NCBI GenBank assembly: GCA_016208105.1 | Contig: JACQYS010000011.1 | Span: 62,001-126,000, forward strand | Direction of reading: 5' to 3' | From: Desulfovibrio sp. | Lineage (GTDB): Bacteria > Desulfobacterota > Desulfovibrionia > Desulfovibrionales > Desulfovibrionaceae | Length of the DNA: 64,000 bases | In this document: positions 23,582-33,196 of the stretch, in pieces | How positions within the stretch are numbered: the first letter of the stretch is position 1 | How the letters are laid out: every line of letters begins with the position of its first letter | Position numbers and translations under genes: made by a program | Notes under the pieces: model-generated | The model's input: the letters and a program-made list of their open reading frames with translations, nothing else | Databases searched by the model: none | What the model was told of the DNA's origin: nothing

Positions 23582-23797
23582 CCCCCCTAAGATGCTCACG
23601 GATCTCCTCTCGGACCAGCCGGTGCAGGCAGGGAAGTAAGCCCGGGGAGGAACCTTTTCGGTCGGTATCGCAGTCTCTGGACTTGGAACATCCATCCGGA
23701 TTATCAGGCGTATAAAGCACTTGGGCGGCCTCTTTGAATGGTCGCGCCGTGGGCGCTTATGGTGTCCGGATACGTAAAAACCCGCCTGGAGGTTGGA

Positions 23798-25804
23798 ATG
23801 CTCTCTTTCAAGGCCGTTTTGCGAAGTGTCGGTTTCCTTGCGCTCTTTACCGGGGGCGTCTGCCTGGCCGCGCCGCCCTGCCCAGAAGGTTCCACCTGCA
23901 CCACGGCGCCCAAGCCCGCCTCCCAGGCAACCAAGGCCGCCAACGAGAAGCTCAAGGCGCTGCTCGACTTCGGCGACATGCGCGACTTCGAGGAAGCCTC
24001 CCGCGGCTTCATCGCCCCATTGCCGAACGACGGGGTCATAAAGAACAGCTCCGGCCAGACCGCCTGGGACTTGCGGCCCTACGCCTTCATCGAGCGCACG
24101 GAAATCGCGCCGGACACGGTCAACCCCAGCCTGTGGCGCCAGTGCCGCCTGGTGATGAAGGGCGGGCTCTTCAAGGTTACGGACGGCCTCTACCAGGTGC
24201 GCAATGCCGACGTCTCCAACCTGACCATCTACGAGGGCAAGACCGGCATCATCCTGGCCGACCCCCTGGTCTCGGCAGAGACGGCCAAGGCCGCCCTGGA
24301 GCTCTACTACGCCCACAGGCCCCGCAAGCCCGTGGTGGCTGTGTTGTATTCGCACAGCCACACCGACCACTACGGCGGCGTGCGCGGCGTGGTGGATGAA
24401 AACGACGTCAAGGCGGGCAAGGTCAAGATCATCGCGCCGGTGGGCTTCATGGAGGCCGCCGTGGCCGAGAACGTGCTGGCTGGCACGGCCATGGGCAGGC
24501 GGGCCATGTACATGTACGGCAACCTGCTGGAGCCCTCCCCGGTGGGCCAGGTGGGCTCGGGCCTGGGGCTTACGCTGTCTTCGGGCACCATCACCCTCAT
24601 CGCGCCAACGGATTTGATCACCCGCACCGGCCAGGTCATGAACATCGACGGCCTGGACTTCGAGTTCATGATGGCCCCGGACACCGAGGCCCCGGCCGAG
24701 ATGCACTGGTATGTGCCCAAAATGAAAGCCGTAACCGCGGCCGAGAACTGCTGCCACACCATGCACAACATCTACACCCTGCGCGGGGCCAAGATCCGCG
24801 ATCCGCTCTCCTGGTCGAAGTATCTGGACCAGACCCTGGCCCTGTGGGGCGACAAGGCCGAAATAATGTACGGCATGCACAACTGGCCCGTGTGGGGAGG
24901 TGACAGAGTGCGCGAGGTGCTAAGCCTCGGCCGGGACGGCTACCGCTTCATAAACGACCAGACCCTGCGCATGGCCAACCACGGCATGCGCCCCGACGAG
25001 ATAGCCGAGGCCATCGCCTTCCCGCAGTCCCTGGAGCGCCATTGGGCCATGCGCGGCTACTACGGAACGCTCCGGCACAACGTGAAAGGCACGTATGTGA
25101 AGTACCTGGGCTGGTTCGACGGCAACCCGGCCAACTTGAACGTCCTGCCCCCGGTGGACGCCGCCAAGCGCTACGTGGAGTACATGGGCGGCGCGGACAA
25201 GATACTGAAGAAGGCCAAGAGCGACTTCGAAAAGGGCGAATACCGCTGGGTGGCCGAGGTGATGAACAAGGTGGTGTTCGCGGAACCAGGCAACAAGGCC
25301 GCCCGGGAGCTGGCCGCCGACGCCCTGGAGCAGATGGGCTACCAGGCAGAATCCGGCCCGTGGCGCAACTTCTATCTTACCGGCGCCAAGGAGCTGCGCG
25401 AGGGCATGAAGCCCCTGACCGGCGGCAAGAGCGCCAGCGTGGACATCCTGCGCGGGCTCTCGCCGGACCAGATCTTCGACGCCCTGGCCGTGCGCCTGAA
25501 TGCGGAGAAGGCCGAGGGTAAGCGTTTGGCCATCAATTTCATCTTCCCCGACCTCAAGGAGAAGTTCTCGCTCAGCCTGGAGAACTGCGCCCTGTCGCAC
25601 CGGGCGAACGCCCAGGCCCCGGACCCGGACGCCACCGTGACCCTGCCCAGGGAGGTGTTTCTGGGCGTGCTCCTGGGCAAGACCACGCTCGCCAAGGAGA
25701 TGGAGGCGGGCCGCGCCTCCGTGCAGGGCAAGATCGGCGCCCTGGCCGAGCTTCTGGCCATGGGCGACGCCGTGAACCCCTGGTTCGCCATAGTCACGCC
25801 CTGA
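23798..25804 (+). CDS. Alkyl/aryl-sulfatase, metallo-beta-lactamase type (SdsA1-like)
   Basis: A 668-aa exported enzyme hydrolysing long-chain alkyl sulfates such as dodecyl sulfate to alcohol and sulfate. Signal peptide LSFKAVLRSVGFLALFTGGV is followed by LAAPPC. The N-terminal metallo-beta-lactamase domain (about 100-320) has the di-zinc motif SHSHTDHYGGV, with AENCCHTMHN and MYGMHNWPVWGG supplying later ligands. The middle dimerisation domain (YVKYLGWFDGNPANL, YVEYMGG) and C-terminal SCP2-like domain (DQIFDALAVRLNAEKAEG) are present in the family order. The start is set by GGAGG five bases before ATG 23798. In a sulfate-respiring organism the released sulfate could be used as electron acceptor (inference). 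A perfect hairpin follows the stop. Confidence 0.93.
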   Translation: MLSFKAVLRSVGFLALFTGGVCLAAPPCPEGSTCTTAPKPASQATKAANEKLKALLDFGDMRDFEEASRGFIAPLPNDGVIKNSSGQTAWDLRPYAFIERTEIAPDTVNPSLWRQCRLVMKGGLFKVTDGLYQVRNADVSNLTIYEGKTGIILADPLVSAETAKAALELYYAHRPRKPVVAVLYSHSHTDHYGGVRGVVDENDVKAGKVKIIAPVGFMEAAVAENVLAGTAMGRRAMYMYGNLLEPSPVGQVGSGLGLTLSSGTITLIAPTDLITRTGQVMNIDGLDFEFMMAPDTEAPAEMHWYVPKMKAVTAAENCCHTMHNIYTLRGAKIRDPLSWSKYLDQTLALWGDKAEIMYGMHNWPVWGGDRVREVLSLGRDGYRFINDQTLRMANHGMRPDEIAEAIAFPQSLERHWAMRGYYGTLRHNVKGTYVKYLGWFDGNPANLNVLPPVDAAKRYVEYMGGADKILKKAKSDFEKGEYRWVAEVMNKVVFAEPGNKAARELAADALEQMGYQAESGPWRNFYLTGAKELREGMKPLTGGKSASVDILRGLSPDQIFDALAVRLNAEKAEGKRLAINFIFPDLKEKFSLSLENCALSHRANAQAPDPDATVTLPREVFLGVLLGKTTLAKEMEAGRASVQGKIGALAELLAMGDAVNPWFAIVTP

Positions 25805-25828
25805 TGGGGCGTGCGCAGCAAATATGAA

Positions 25829-25870
25829 CAAGGCAGCCACAGCGGCGTTTCCCGCCCTGTGGCTGCCTTG
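25829..25870. terminator. 14-bp perfect hairpin after the sulfatase gene
   Basis: CAAGGCAGCCACAG (25829-25842) pairs perfectly with 25857-25870. It lies between convergent genes 25 bases after the sulfatase stop. No long T run follows on either strand; its perfect stem and position still favour a bidirectional terminator. Confidence 0.6.
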
Positions 25871-25955
25871 CCGTAGGCCCTTTGGCATCGCCGCCAACCA
25901 AGTGGCGTCAGACTGCCATTGAGGGCTGGCTGTTCATGGATGCACAGCCAAAATG

Positions 25956-27209
25956 CTAGTACGGGCTGCCCAGCAGCTTCTGGGCGCCATCCTCGTGCAG
26001 TGTCCAACCGAGACGTTTAACGGCCTTTTTTGTTGCCGGGCTTGCTTTTCCGGTAAGCCAGAACTCGACGCTCTTGGCCGGGAGGGACCGCGCGCCAGCG
26101 TTCAAGGCCTCCAGGATGTCGGAGTTCGTCCTGGTGCACACCAGGTAATCCAGAGGGAAAGCCAAAATCAGACTGCCATTCTCACGCACAGCTCCCACGA
26201 ACCGGCCGAGCTGAACAAAACGAGCGAGCTTGCCGACGTTTTTGTCATACCCGGCGTACATCTGGCTCATGCGCTGGCGGAACAGCGCCACGTCCTGGTC
26301 CTGCGTCCCGGCAACGAACTCCACGAACTCGTCCCTGTCCCGGGTGCCGGTCATGGATGACAGCGACCTGGCGATGATCGTCTGCTGGGTGGGAGTGAAC
26401 TGCTCGTTGTTGATGAAAAGCCGCGCCAGCGCGTCCTGCACGCCGGCCTTTTTCAGCGCATCGCGGTTTTGCATGCGCAGTTCCGCCGGTGGCACCGTCA
26501 GGTCGATGCTGCCGAGCAGGGCGGTGCCGCTCACGCTGGAGACCGCGATGCCCACCCCGCCCGGGATCAAAGCCTGCAAGGCGCTGCCGGTGATGCTTCC
26601 GGCGTAGCCTGCTTCCGACAGGCGGTTGAGCTTCTCCTGCAGCACCGGATTGGTGGAGTAGGGGTCCACCCCGAACTCTTTGGCGTAGTCGCGCTTGGTC
26701 TGGGAATAGCCGATCACGTTCTGGATTCGGCTGTCCTCGTATTTGCTCGGGGTGCTTTCCACCAGGTTCTCGTGCGCCCTGGCGAACATCTTGCCAACGC
26801 CCGACAATGCCCCGCCGATGGTGTTCAAGGGGTCGGTGACGATGTTCACCGCACCCTGGACGGTCTGCTTGCCCTTGTCCGCCAGAGAGGTTCCGAACGC
26901 ATTGGCGCCGGCCACCTCGTCCATCTTCTTCATGGCGGCGATTTCGGCAATGCGCGTGTACAGGAGGGCCGTGGATTCCGCCTTGATATCGCCGTACCGC
27001 GAATGAATGGTATAGGTGTTGAGATAGCTGTCGTTGGTGACGGTGTTGTCCACGCGGTAGTCAGGTCCGGACAGTACCGCCTTGGGCAGGAGCGACGACG
27101 CCTGGAGCGTGGGGGGGGATTCGACTTCCTGGGCAAAGGCGAAAACCGCGAGCTGGGCAGCAATGCACAAGGAAAATACGGACATGATGGCGAATTTCAC
27201 TGCTTTCAT
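25956..27209 (-). CDS. Exported protein of unknown function
   Basis: A 417-aa protein not assigned to a family. The start at 27209 gives a clear signal peptide (MKAVKFAIMSVFSLCIAAQL, then AVFAFAQ). After cleavage the protein is soluble-looking. A Gly/Ala-rich stretch SALQALIPGGVGIAVSSVSG about residues 225-250 and a region ADKGKQTVQGAVNIVTDPLN (about 125-145) may be membrane-interacting. The C-terminal half has FVEFVAGTQDQDVALFRQRM and a short globular end with LPAKSVEFWLTGKAS. It lies 0.2 kb after, and on the same strand as, an alpha/beta-hydrolase lipoprotein, so the two may act together in the envelope. The ribosome-binding site is weak (GGAAC). Confidence 0.75.
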   Translation of the reverse strand: MKAVKFAIMSVFSLCIAAQLAVFAFAQEVESPPTLQASSLLPKAVLSGPDYRVDNTVTNDSYLNTYTIHSRYGDIKAESTALLYTRIAEIAAMKKMDEVAGANAFGTSLADKGKQTVQGAVNIVTDPLNTIGGALSGVGKMFARAHENLVESTPSKYEDSRIQNVIGYSQTKRDYAKEFGVDPYSTNPVLQEKLNRLSEAGYAGSITGSALQALIPGGVGIAVSSVSGTALLGSIDLTVPPAELRMQNRDALKKAGVQDALARLFINNEQFTPTQQTIIARSLSSMTGTRDRDEFVEFVAGTQDQDVALFRQRMSQMYAGYDKNVGKLARFVQLGRFVGAVRENGSLILAFPLDYLVCTRTNSDILEALNAGARSLPAKSVEFWLTGKASPATKKAVKRLGWTLHEDGAQKLLGSPY

Positions 27210-27429
27210 GAAGTTCCATAACGCCGGAAACGGCAGACGAGAGTTTTTTGAAAGTCGATACGCCTTCCCCAGTTCGTTCGCCCACACAAAACAGCACACC
27301 TACAAGCCACAATTCCTTCAAATATGCTCCAACGCCTGTGCGGATACACCGCTGCTTGCGACCAATGGCAGCTGTCGATCATTTCTCATCGGCCATCCTG
27401 GTGATTGATGACCAAACAGGCGGCTTGGG

Positions 27430-29334
27430 TCACGGGGTTTTCTCCCTGTTTATCAACGCGTGCTCTTTCATGATGCGCCTGACCTCGCGGATGGCCAGGG
27501 GATGCTCGTGCGCGCCGTGGCCGGACTTGACGATCAGCTCGGTCTGGGCCGCCTCCAGGTGGGAGCTCCAGTAGGGAACCACGCCGTCGGTTCCGCCAGG
27601 GACGCCTGCCTTGCTCTCGTTGCCGATGATGGAGTGGAAGGGGACGGCCACGGGCATGTCGGCCGAGGTCGTCAGCACCGGGTTTTTCGGGGAGAGGCCG
27701 TCGATGCCGGTGGGCAGGCCCTTGACGTGGATATTCTTCCCGAAGGTGGCCAGAGTGCCAAGAAGGGAGGCGCTGGCCTTGGCCAGGGTGAACGGCAGCG
27801 TGACCAGTTTTCTGCCGATGGCCCCTATCGTCCCCAGGGCCATTCCCGAGCCCCGGTGCGGCGCGGAGATGAACACCGCCTCGGTCACGAAGGGCAGGGG
27901 CTTGAAAAAGAACATCTTCTCCACCAGCTTCCGGACATCCTCGGAAACGGGCAACTCCGAGGGGGGCACCTTGGACACGGCGTCCCACAGCTTGTCGCCG
28001 CTGTCCTGAACCATGGCCTTGGCCAAAAGCCCGCCCATGCTGTGCCCCACGATGAGCATGTTGTTGAAGGCGGGGTTCGTTCCGTCCGGGTCGTACGTGT
28101 TGCGGACATTCAACAGGGATTCGCGAAGCAGCATTTCGGAATAGAGCACCGGGTTCCCGGTAGGGTAGGAGAAGTACCAGAACTGGTAGCGTTCGCGAAG
28201 CTCCGGGTCGGACATGAGGCCGTTTATCATGGGCAGCCAGGTCAGCGGGGAGCTTATGAGCCCGTGCACGAACACCACCGGAATTTTGTCCTTCTGGTAG
28301 GGCTGGAGCATGTAGAGCCCCTGCGCCCCTTTCAGGGCCTCGGGGTCCATGAGCCCCTTGATGCCCTGGGGCGCGGGAGCGTTGGCGGCCATCCAGGCCA
28401 GGGGCGTGGTGGTGTCCGTCTCCAGGGGGACCGTCATGCCCTCCACCTGCACGGAGTTCACCCGCATGGGGTCATAGATTTCCAGCCTGCCTATATATTC
28501 GTGCCCGCCATCCGGCTTTGCCGCAGGGCTGGTTTCGATGCGCATGATAAGGGTGGCGGGCAGGACCTGGCGGATTTTGGACAGAAAGCGCGTGTCCTGT
28601 CTGTCTTGGTCTTGGGCGGCGGCCTCGCGCACCAGGATGAGCGGTACCCCGAGGCCCGGTACGGAGTGGGTTGCATCCAGGCCGGAGACGGCGAATTCGA
28701 AGGCCAGATGGATGCTGGAGAATTCCTCGGGGTTGAAGGGCAGGCCGCTGAGCCTTTCCTTGAGGGCAACGGTTCCCGTGGCCATGGGCAGCTTCATGTC
28801 CGGGTGGAAGCGGACACCCTGCTTGCGGGCGTAGAGAATATAGCGCGACAGCGAACGGTTGTGGAACAAAGCGGCGAGACGGGCGTTGGGGCGCAGGTAG
28901 TCCTTCGGTGGCGTTACCTTGGGGTCGAACAGGAACAGGTAGGAATACACCGCGCAGGCCAGGTCGAACGATGCGGCCCTGTCCGGCTGCGATGCGTAGC
29001 GCTTGGCCTGTATGTGGGCCAGTTCCATGAGGGCGAACAGCGTGCCCGGCCCCGGGTCGGCCTGGTACTTGGCGTCCAGGCGGCTTATGAGGCCGTCGGG
29101 ATCGCTTTGCCACTGTTCGAGCATGTCCCGCTGCGAGAGGAAGGCCAGGGTGAGCTCGCTGGGGCTTGAAGAGTTTATGGCGGAGCGGTCCAGGGCGTCG
29201 AAGCGTTGGGACAGGGTGGCGGGTTTGACGACCACGCCCGCGCAACCTGAGATCATGAAGGCCAGAGCGATTACGGCCAGCAGCAGCAACGCCTTGCGGC
29301 TGGCGGCGGGGGGAAGGGAAAATGTGATTGGCAT
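27430..29334 (-). CDS. Alpha/beta-hydrolase (lipase-like) lipoprotein
   Basis: A 634-aa envelope lipoprotein. The N-terminus ALLLLAVIALAFMISGC gives lipobox LISGC-like FMISGC with lipidated C31. Residues about 35-340 are a large helical N-terminal region of unknown role. The hydrolase domain follows: PVVFVHGLISSPLTWLPM (oxyanion loop), LIVGHSMGGLLAKAMVQ with the nucleophile Ser, FISAPHRGSGMA, and a C-terminal GTDGVVPYWSSHL and SGHGAHEHP carrying the probable Asp and His. It may be an esterase or lipase acting in the periplasm or at the outer membrane. No strong ribosome-binding site precedes ATG 29334. The next gene on this strand encodes an exported unknown. Confidence 0.88.
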   Translation of the reverse strand: MPITFSLPPAASRKALLLLAVIALAFMISGCAGVVVKPATLSQRFDALDRSAINSSSPSELTLAFLSQRDMLEQWQSDPDGLISRLDAKYQADPGPGTLFALMELAHIQAKRYASQPDRAASFDLACAVYSYLFLFDPKVTPPKDYLRPNARLAALFHNRSLSRYILYARKQGVRFHPDMKLPMATGTVALKERLSGLPFNPEEFSSIHLAFEFAVSGLDATHSVPGLGVPLILVREAAAQDQDRQDTRFLSKIRQVLPATLIMRIETSPAAKPDGGHEYIGRLEIYDPMRVNSVQVEGMTVPLETDTTTPLAWMAANAPAPQGIKGLMDPEALKGAQGLYMLQPYQKDKIPVVFVHGLISSPLTWLPMINGLMSDPELRERYQFWYFSYPTGNPVLYSEMLLRESLLNVRNTYDPDGTNPAFNNMLIVGHSMGGLLAKAMVQDSGDKLWDAVSKVPPSELPVSEDVRKLVEKMFFFKPLPFVTEAVFISAPHRGSGMALGTIGAIGRKLVTLPFTLAKASASLLGTLATFGKNIHVKGLPTGIDGLSPKNPVLTTSADMPVAVPFHSIIGNESKAGVPGGTDGVVPYWSSHLEAAQTELIVKSGHGAHEHPLAIREVRRIMKEHALINREKTP

Positions 29335-29422
29335 GGTGGCTGTTCGTAACGAACTGGGCCAAGGCTGTCATTTGGTATGTTCTTATGCCGGATATGACAG
29401 GGCATATGACAGGGCCTGCCGA

Positions 29423-32242
29423 TTAAGCTGCCGCGCTCCTTCTTTTCATTACCCGATCAATCACTTCCTCCAGCGCCGCCCTTTCCACAGGCTTGGCGAT
29501 GTAGCCGTCTATGCCTGCCTCAAGGAACTTCTCCTTGTCGCCGGTCATGGCGTAGGCAGTCATGGCGATGATCGGGATGTTCGACTTCGAACTGGAATGA
29601 TTGCCGCTTCGGATGGCCCGCGTTGCCTCCAGGCCGTCCATGACGGGCATCTGAATGTCCATGAGGATCAGGTCGAAATCCTGGTTGTTCAGAAGCTCCA
29701 GCGCCTCCTGGCCGTCCCTGGCGGTGGCGACGAAGTTGCCTGCCTTCTCGAGCATGCGCTTGCTGGTGACAAGGCTCACTGAATCGTCTTCGGCAATGAG
29801 AATGCGCAACGGTGCTCGCGCCATGCCAGGCGAGGGATGCGCTTGAGGCTCCGTGTGTTTGCGCCCTGCAGCCGGAAGCCTGAAGGGCAGCGACACAAAG
29901 ACGGTCGTGCCTTCTCCGGGGCTGCTGTCTATCGTGATGTGGCCACCCAAGAGGTTTACAAGCCGCCGAACGATGGAAAGCCCGAGTCCCGCCCCCTGAA
30001 AGCGTCTGGAGTATGAACCCTCGGCCTGGACGAACGGCTCGAAGATGTCTTTCAGGTTCTCCTGGGGAATGCCGATGCCGGTATCGCTTATGGTGAGCAA
30101 AACATTGATTGATGCGTCGTTCGTGTTCGGCAGAAGCGACGCCTCGACCCGGATGTCCCCCTGGTCCGTGAATTTTATCGCGTTGCCGACAAGGTTGAAG
30201 AGAATCTGGCGCAAGCGCGCTTCGTCGCCCACCAAAACCATGGGGAGTGTGTCGTCGTGTCCGAACGTTAAATTGACTCCCTTGGCTTTCGCCTCGGCGT
30301 CGAACAGTTCTTTTATGGAATCCTGGGTCTTTATGAAGTTGAATTGTGCCTCGACGATCTCCATTTTGCCCGCTTCGATCCGTGAGATGTCCAGAATATC
30401 GGCAAGCAGCCGGCTCAGGCGGTTGGTGGAGCGGATGGCGCCCAGCAGGTACTCGCGTTGCTCTTCATCAGGCTCGGTGGTCTCAAGCAACTGGAGCATG
30501 CCGAGAACCCCGTTTAGGGGGGTGCGTATCTCATGGCTCATGTTGGCCAGAAATTCGGATTTGGCCCTGGTGGCGGCTATGGCCTGGTTTTTGGCCTCTA
30601 TCAGGGCTTCCTCGATCCTTTTGCGCTCGGTGATGTCCTGGGCCGCCCCCCAGATGCCGCTGATGGCCCCGTGAGAATCGAAGATGGGTTCGCCGCGCAC
30701 CCACATCCATCCGGTGCCCCCATCCTTCCTTAAGGTTTGCAGTTCCAGCTCGTAGGGTGCCCCCGCCATTCTGGTCCTGGCCAGGGCGGTGGACAAGGCT
30801 TCCCAGCTTTCAGGCGTGAACAGCTTCCTGTGCTCGGTGTAAGGAGGGGGCGGGAGTGTATTGTCAAAGCCGAATATCTTGTAAAGTTCTTCCGACCATT
30901 CCACTTCGTTGGTGGCAATGTCCAATCGCCAGCTGCCAACATGGGCGATGCGCTGCGATTCCAGCAGGTCCTTTTCCCTGCGGAGCAGCCGCTCCTCCAC
31001 ATTCTTGCGGTCGGTTATGTCCTGGATCGTTCCGCGCAGGCCGATGATGCCGCCGTGTTCGCCCCGGACAGGCTCGCATCGCATGGATACCCATATGGGC
31101 GCCCCGTTACGCAGTGCCGGAACATCCAATTCGAAGCCGACACCGGTTTGTACGCTCTCCAGCGCTGCGGAATGGATACGCTCCCAGGAATCGACCGGAT
31201 AGAGCGTGCCCCGCTGCGCCGTGAAGTCCTGCAAGTTGTTGGTTTCGTCCAGGCCGAATATGGCACGCGCTTCCTCGGAACCCACCGTGGTGCCCGTGGC
31301 CGCTTCCCAATACCAGCTGCCCACCCGGGCCACGCGCTGGGCCTCACTGAGTTCCGATGCGATATCCTTGAGTTCCTGCTGGGCTTTAAGGTGCAAGAGC
31401 TCGCTGCTGGCCCGGGTGCCCACCAGGCTCAAGACGGTTTCCGCAAGGTGGGTACGCGTGAACGGAGTTTTCCAGATAAGGGCGATGAGGCCGATGGGGT
31501 TGTGTTCCAGGTCCCAGAGGGTGATGCCGACGTAACTTTCGGCAGCCATCTGTTGCAGAACCTCATCGTTGGGAAAGAGCGCCCGGACATCGCGCGGAAA
31601 GCAACAGACCGTTTTTCCGACCACATCTCCGCATGGAGTGTCCTTCAATGTGTAGGTGACGTTGTCTTCGAATTTTCCATTGAAATACATGGACAGTGTC
31701 GTGGCGTTCAGCAAGGCCCCATCAAGCTTGTCGATGCACACGAAATCGGCTTTCAGCGTGTCAGCGAGAAACTTCGCCGTATCGTTGAAGAACTGCCCGC
31801 TGGACTGTTTTGGCGTGTATGTGGCCAGGAACAAAAGCGTGTCTTCGGTCAGTTTGCTTTCAGTTATGTCCTGAATCGCCCCGTAGAGAACATACTCGTC
31901 CGGGTCGTCGCCATGATCGCAGCGGAAGGTCTCTCGTAGCCATAAAACAGAGCCGTCCTTATGGGTCAGACGGAAATGCTCCTGCCCGGATTCGCCGGGC
32001 TTTATGCTTTGGAGACGCTCGGCAACGCCTTGCCTGTCCTCGGGGTATACATGGCCAAGCCAGCAGCCGTCTGCCAGGAGTTCGGCCACGCTGTAGCCCG
32101 TCACCTCGTCCACGGCGCCGCCGATCCAGTCGATGCGGTAAGGGGCCGTCCCCTTGCGCCGGCAAAGGTGGTGGAAGCTCGACGAGAGGGCCAGGAGTTT
32201 GTTCAGGTGCTGCTGGGAGACCCCATGCAACAAGTTGCCCAT
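29423..32242 (-). CDS. Hybrid sensor histidine kinase (PAS-GAF-PAS-PAS-HisKA-HATPase-REC)
   Basis: A 939-aa cytoplasmic hybrid kinase with no membrane segments. Order: PAS (about 25-130, EHFRLTHKDGSVLWLRETFR), GAF (about 140-290, FLADTLKADFVCIDKL), two more PAS/PAC units (about 305-420 and 430-545), HisKA with H570 in NMSHEIRTPLNG, HATPase (NAIKFTDQGDI, DTGIGIP, GAGLGLSIVRRL), and a C-terminal receiver with D862 in LILMDIQMPVMDG. No separate output regulator is adjacent, so the phosphate probably passes to an Hpt protein encoded elsewhere. The start follows AAGGACAATCT. Confidence 0.95.
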   Translation of the reverse strand: MGNLLHGVSQQHLNKLLALSSSFHHLCRRKGTAPYRIDWIGGAVDEVTGYSVAELLADGCWLGHVYPEDRQGVAERLQSIKPGESGQEHFRLTHKDGSVLWLRETFRCDHGDDPDEYVLYGAIQDITESKLTEDTLLFLATYTPKQSSGQFFNDTAKFLADTLKADFVCIDKLDGALLNATTLSMYFNGKFEDNVTYTLKDTPCGDVVGKTVCCFPRDVRALFPNDEVLQQMAAESYVGITLWDLEHNPIGLIALIWKTPFTRTHLAETVLSLVGTRASSELLHLKAQQELKDIASELSEAQRVARVGSWYWEAATGTTVGSEEARAIFGLDETNNLQDFTAQRGTLYPVDSWERIHSAALESVQTGVGFELDVPALRNGAPIWVSMRCEPVRGEHGGIIGLRGTIQDITDRKNVEERLLRREKDLLESQRIAHVGSWRLDIATNEVEWSEELYKIFGFDNTLPPPPYTEHRKLFTPESWEALSTALARTRMAGAPYELELQTLRKDGGTGWMWVRGEPIFDSHGAISGIWGAAQDITERKRIEEALIEAKNQAIAATRAKSEFLANMSHEIRTPLNGVLGMLQLLETTEPDEEQREYLLGAIRSTNRLSRLLADILDISRIEAGKMEIVEAQFNFIKTQDSIKELFDAEAKAKGVNLTFGHDDTLPMVLVGDEARLRQILFNLVGNAIKFTDQGDIRVEASLLPNTNDASINVLLTISDTGIGIPQENLKDIFEPFVQAEGSYSRRFQGAGLGLSIVRRLVNLLGGHITIDSSPGEGTTVFVSLPFRLPAAGRKHTEPQAHPSPGMARAPLRILIAEDDSVSLVTSKRMLEKAGNFVATARDGQEALELLNNQDFDLILMDIQMPVMDGLEATRAIRSGNHSSSKSNIPIIAMTAYAMTGDKEKFLEAGIDGYIAKPVERAALEEVIDRVMKRRSAAA

Positions 32243-32586
32243 AGATTGTCCTTAGGCTGCGAAGGTCTGTATGGTTTCAGTTTGAGTGTACCATGATTGC
32301 CATTGAAAGCAATGAAAGGAGAACGACTTGGCCTTGTTTTGGGGCAGCTGGGCAAGAATTCCCGCTGACACCAGAAAGGCACAGGGCTCGGGCCTGTGGG
32401 CGTAAGCCCTTGTCGTCCTGGATACCATGGCAGGATAAATGAGACAGGCTGGCCGGTGCATGCCGTGTATTCCAGCCGTGTGGAGCGCCAATATACCTGA
32501 GGCATGCGGGCGTACGATTTGTTTTTCCATGCGCAGTGAAACGATTTGGTATATCGTAAGCGTAAACCCATACCCGGAGGTGCTTC
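32243..32586. other. Intergenic region without recognised gene
   Basis: 344 bases between the divergent hybrid kinase and the small exported protein. Only a short TCCTG/CAGGA dyad around a CCATGG near 32430 stands out. No promoter close to consensus was recognised, although both genes need one here. Confidence 0.5.
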
Positions 32587-32985
32587 ATGCGCAAATGGCT
32601 CGCTTTGGTTCTGATGGTCCTTTTTGTGTGCGCCGCTTCGGCCGCGCTGGCCGCTGACCCCACGAACCTGGTCGGCACCTGGGAGGGCGCCACCGCGGTG
32701 CACTCGGCCAAGGCCGGGTATCTTACCGGCAAGATGGTTCTCACGGTCGAGGGCCAACAGGGCAGCGTGTTCAATGGGAGCAAAACATACATACAGGCGG
32801 CCACCAAGAAAACCAGGGCCGAGAAATTCAGCGGCTCCATAAGCTCCGACGGCCGGATCCTCATCGCGGACCACGAGGAGGGCTTCATGGTAGGAACCAT
32901 CACCAAGGACGGAGAGATGGAGCTGCAATACGCCCATCAAGGCAAGAACGCCGTTGCCGTGCGGATGCTGCTCAAGAAGAAGTAA
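32587..32985 (+). CDS. Small exported protein of unknown function
   Basis: A 132-aa protein with a clear signal peptide (RKWLALVLMVLFVCAASAALA, cleaved before ADPTNLVG). The mature part begins LVGTWEG, the pattern that opens many lipocalin-like beta-barrels, and continues with alternating strands (MVLTVEGQQGSVFNGSKTY, GSISSDGRILIADHEEG, GTITKDGEMELQYAH), so a small beta-barrel or lipocalin-like binding protein in the periplasm is plausible. Not assigned to a named family. Start set by CCGGAGGTGCTTC before the ATG. A hairpin follows the stop. Confidence 0.8.
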   Translation: MRKWLALVLMVLFVCAASAALAADPTNLVGTWEGATAVHSAKAGYLTGKMVLTVEGQQGSVFNGSKTYIQAATKKTRAEKFSGSISSDGRILIADHEEGFMVGTITKDGEMELQYAHQGKNAVAVRMLLKKK

Positions 32986-33008
32986 AGAACCCCCAGCACA
33001 TACAATTT

Positions 33009-33042
33009 CGTGCCCGGCTTCCCCTTCGGGAGGTCGGGCACG
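33009..33042 (+). terminator. Hairpin after the small exported protein
   Basis: CGTGCCCG (33009-33016) pairs with CGGGCACG (33035-33042), and an inner TTCCC/GGGAG stem closes a CTTC tetraloop. The following CCCTTA is a poor U tract. Probable terminator by position. Confidence 0.5.
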
Positions 33043-33196
33043 CCCTTACACGCGCTGACAAATCCGCAGGACTGGTGCGTGAAGGTAAGCCCGGTTATAA
33101 AGAACCTGGCCGGTGTGTTCAGGTCTTTTGCAAGCTCATTCCGGCCTGGCCGCAACCTTTAGTGTCTTATGCGTGCGGCAAGGGAGAACGTGCCCC

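Noticed and set aside
23129-24880. 583-codon open frame on the minus strand over the acetyltransferase and sulfatase
   Set aside because: Antisense shadow spanning two well-identified genes and their intergenic region.
27460-29169. 569-codon open frame on the plus strand over the lipoprotein hydrolase
   Set aside because: Shadow of the opposite-strand hydrolase; the true frame has a lipobox and catalytic motifs.
32252-32530. 92-codon minus-strand frame upstream of the hybrid kinase
   Set aside because: No ribosome-binding site and no recognisable domain; it occupies the divergent promoter region.
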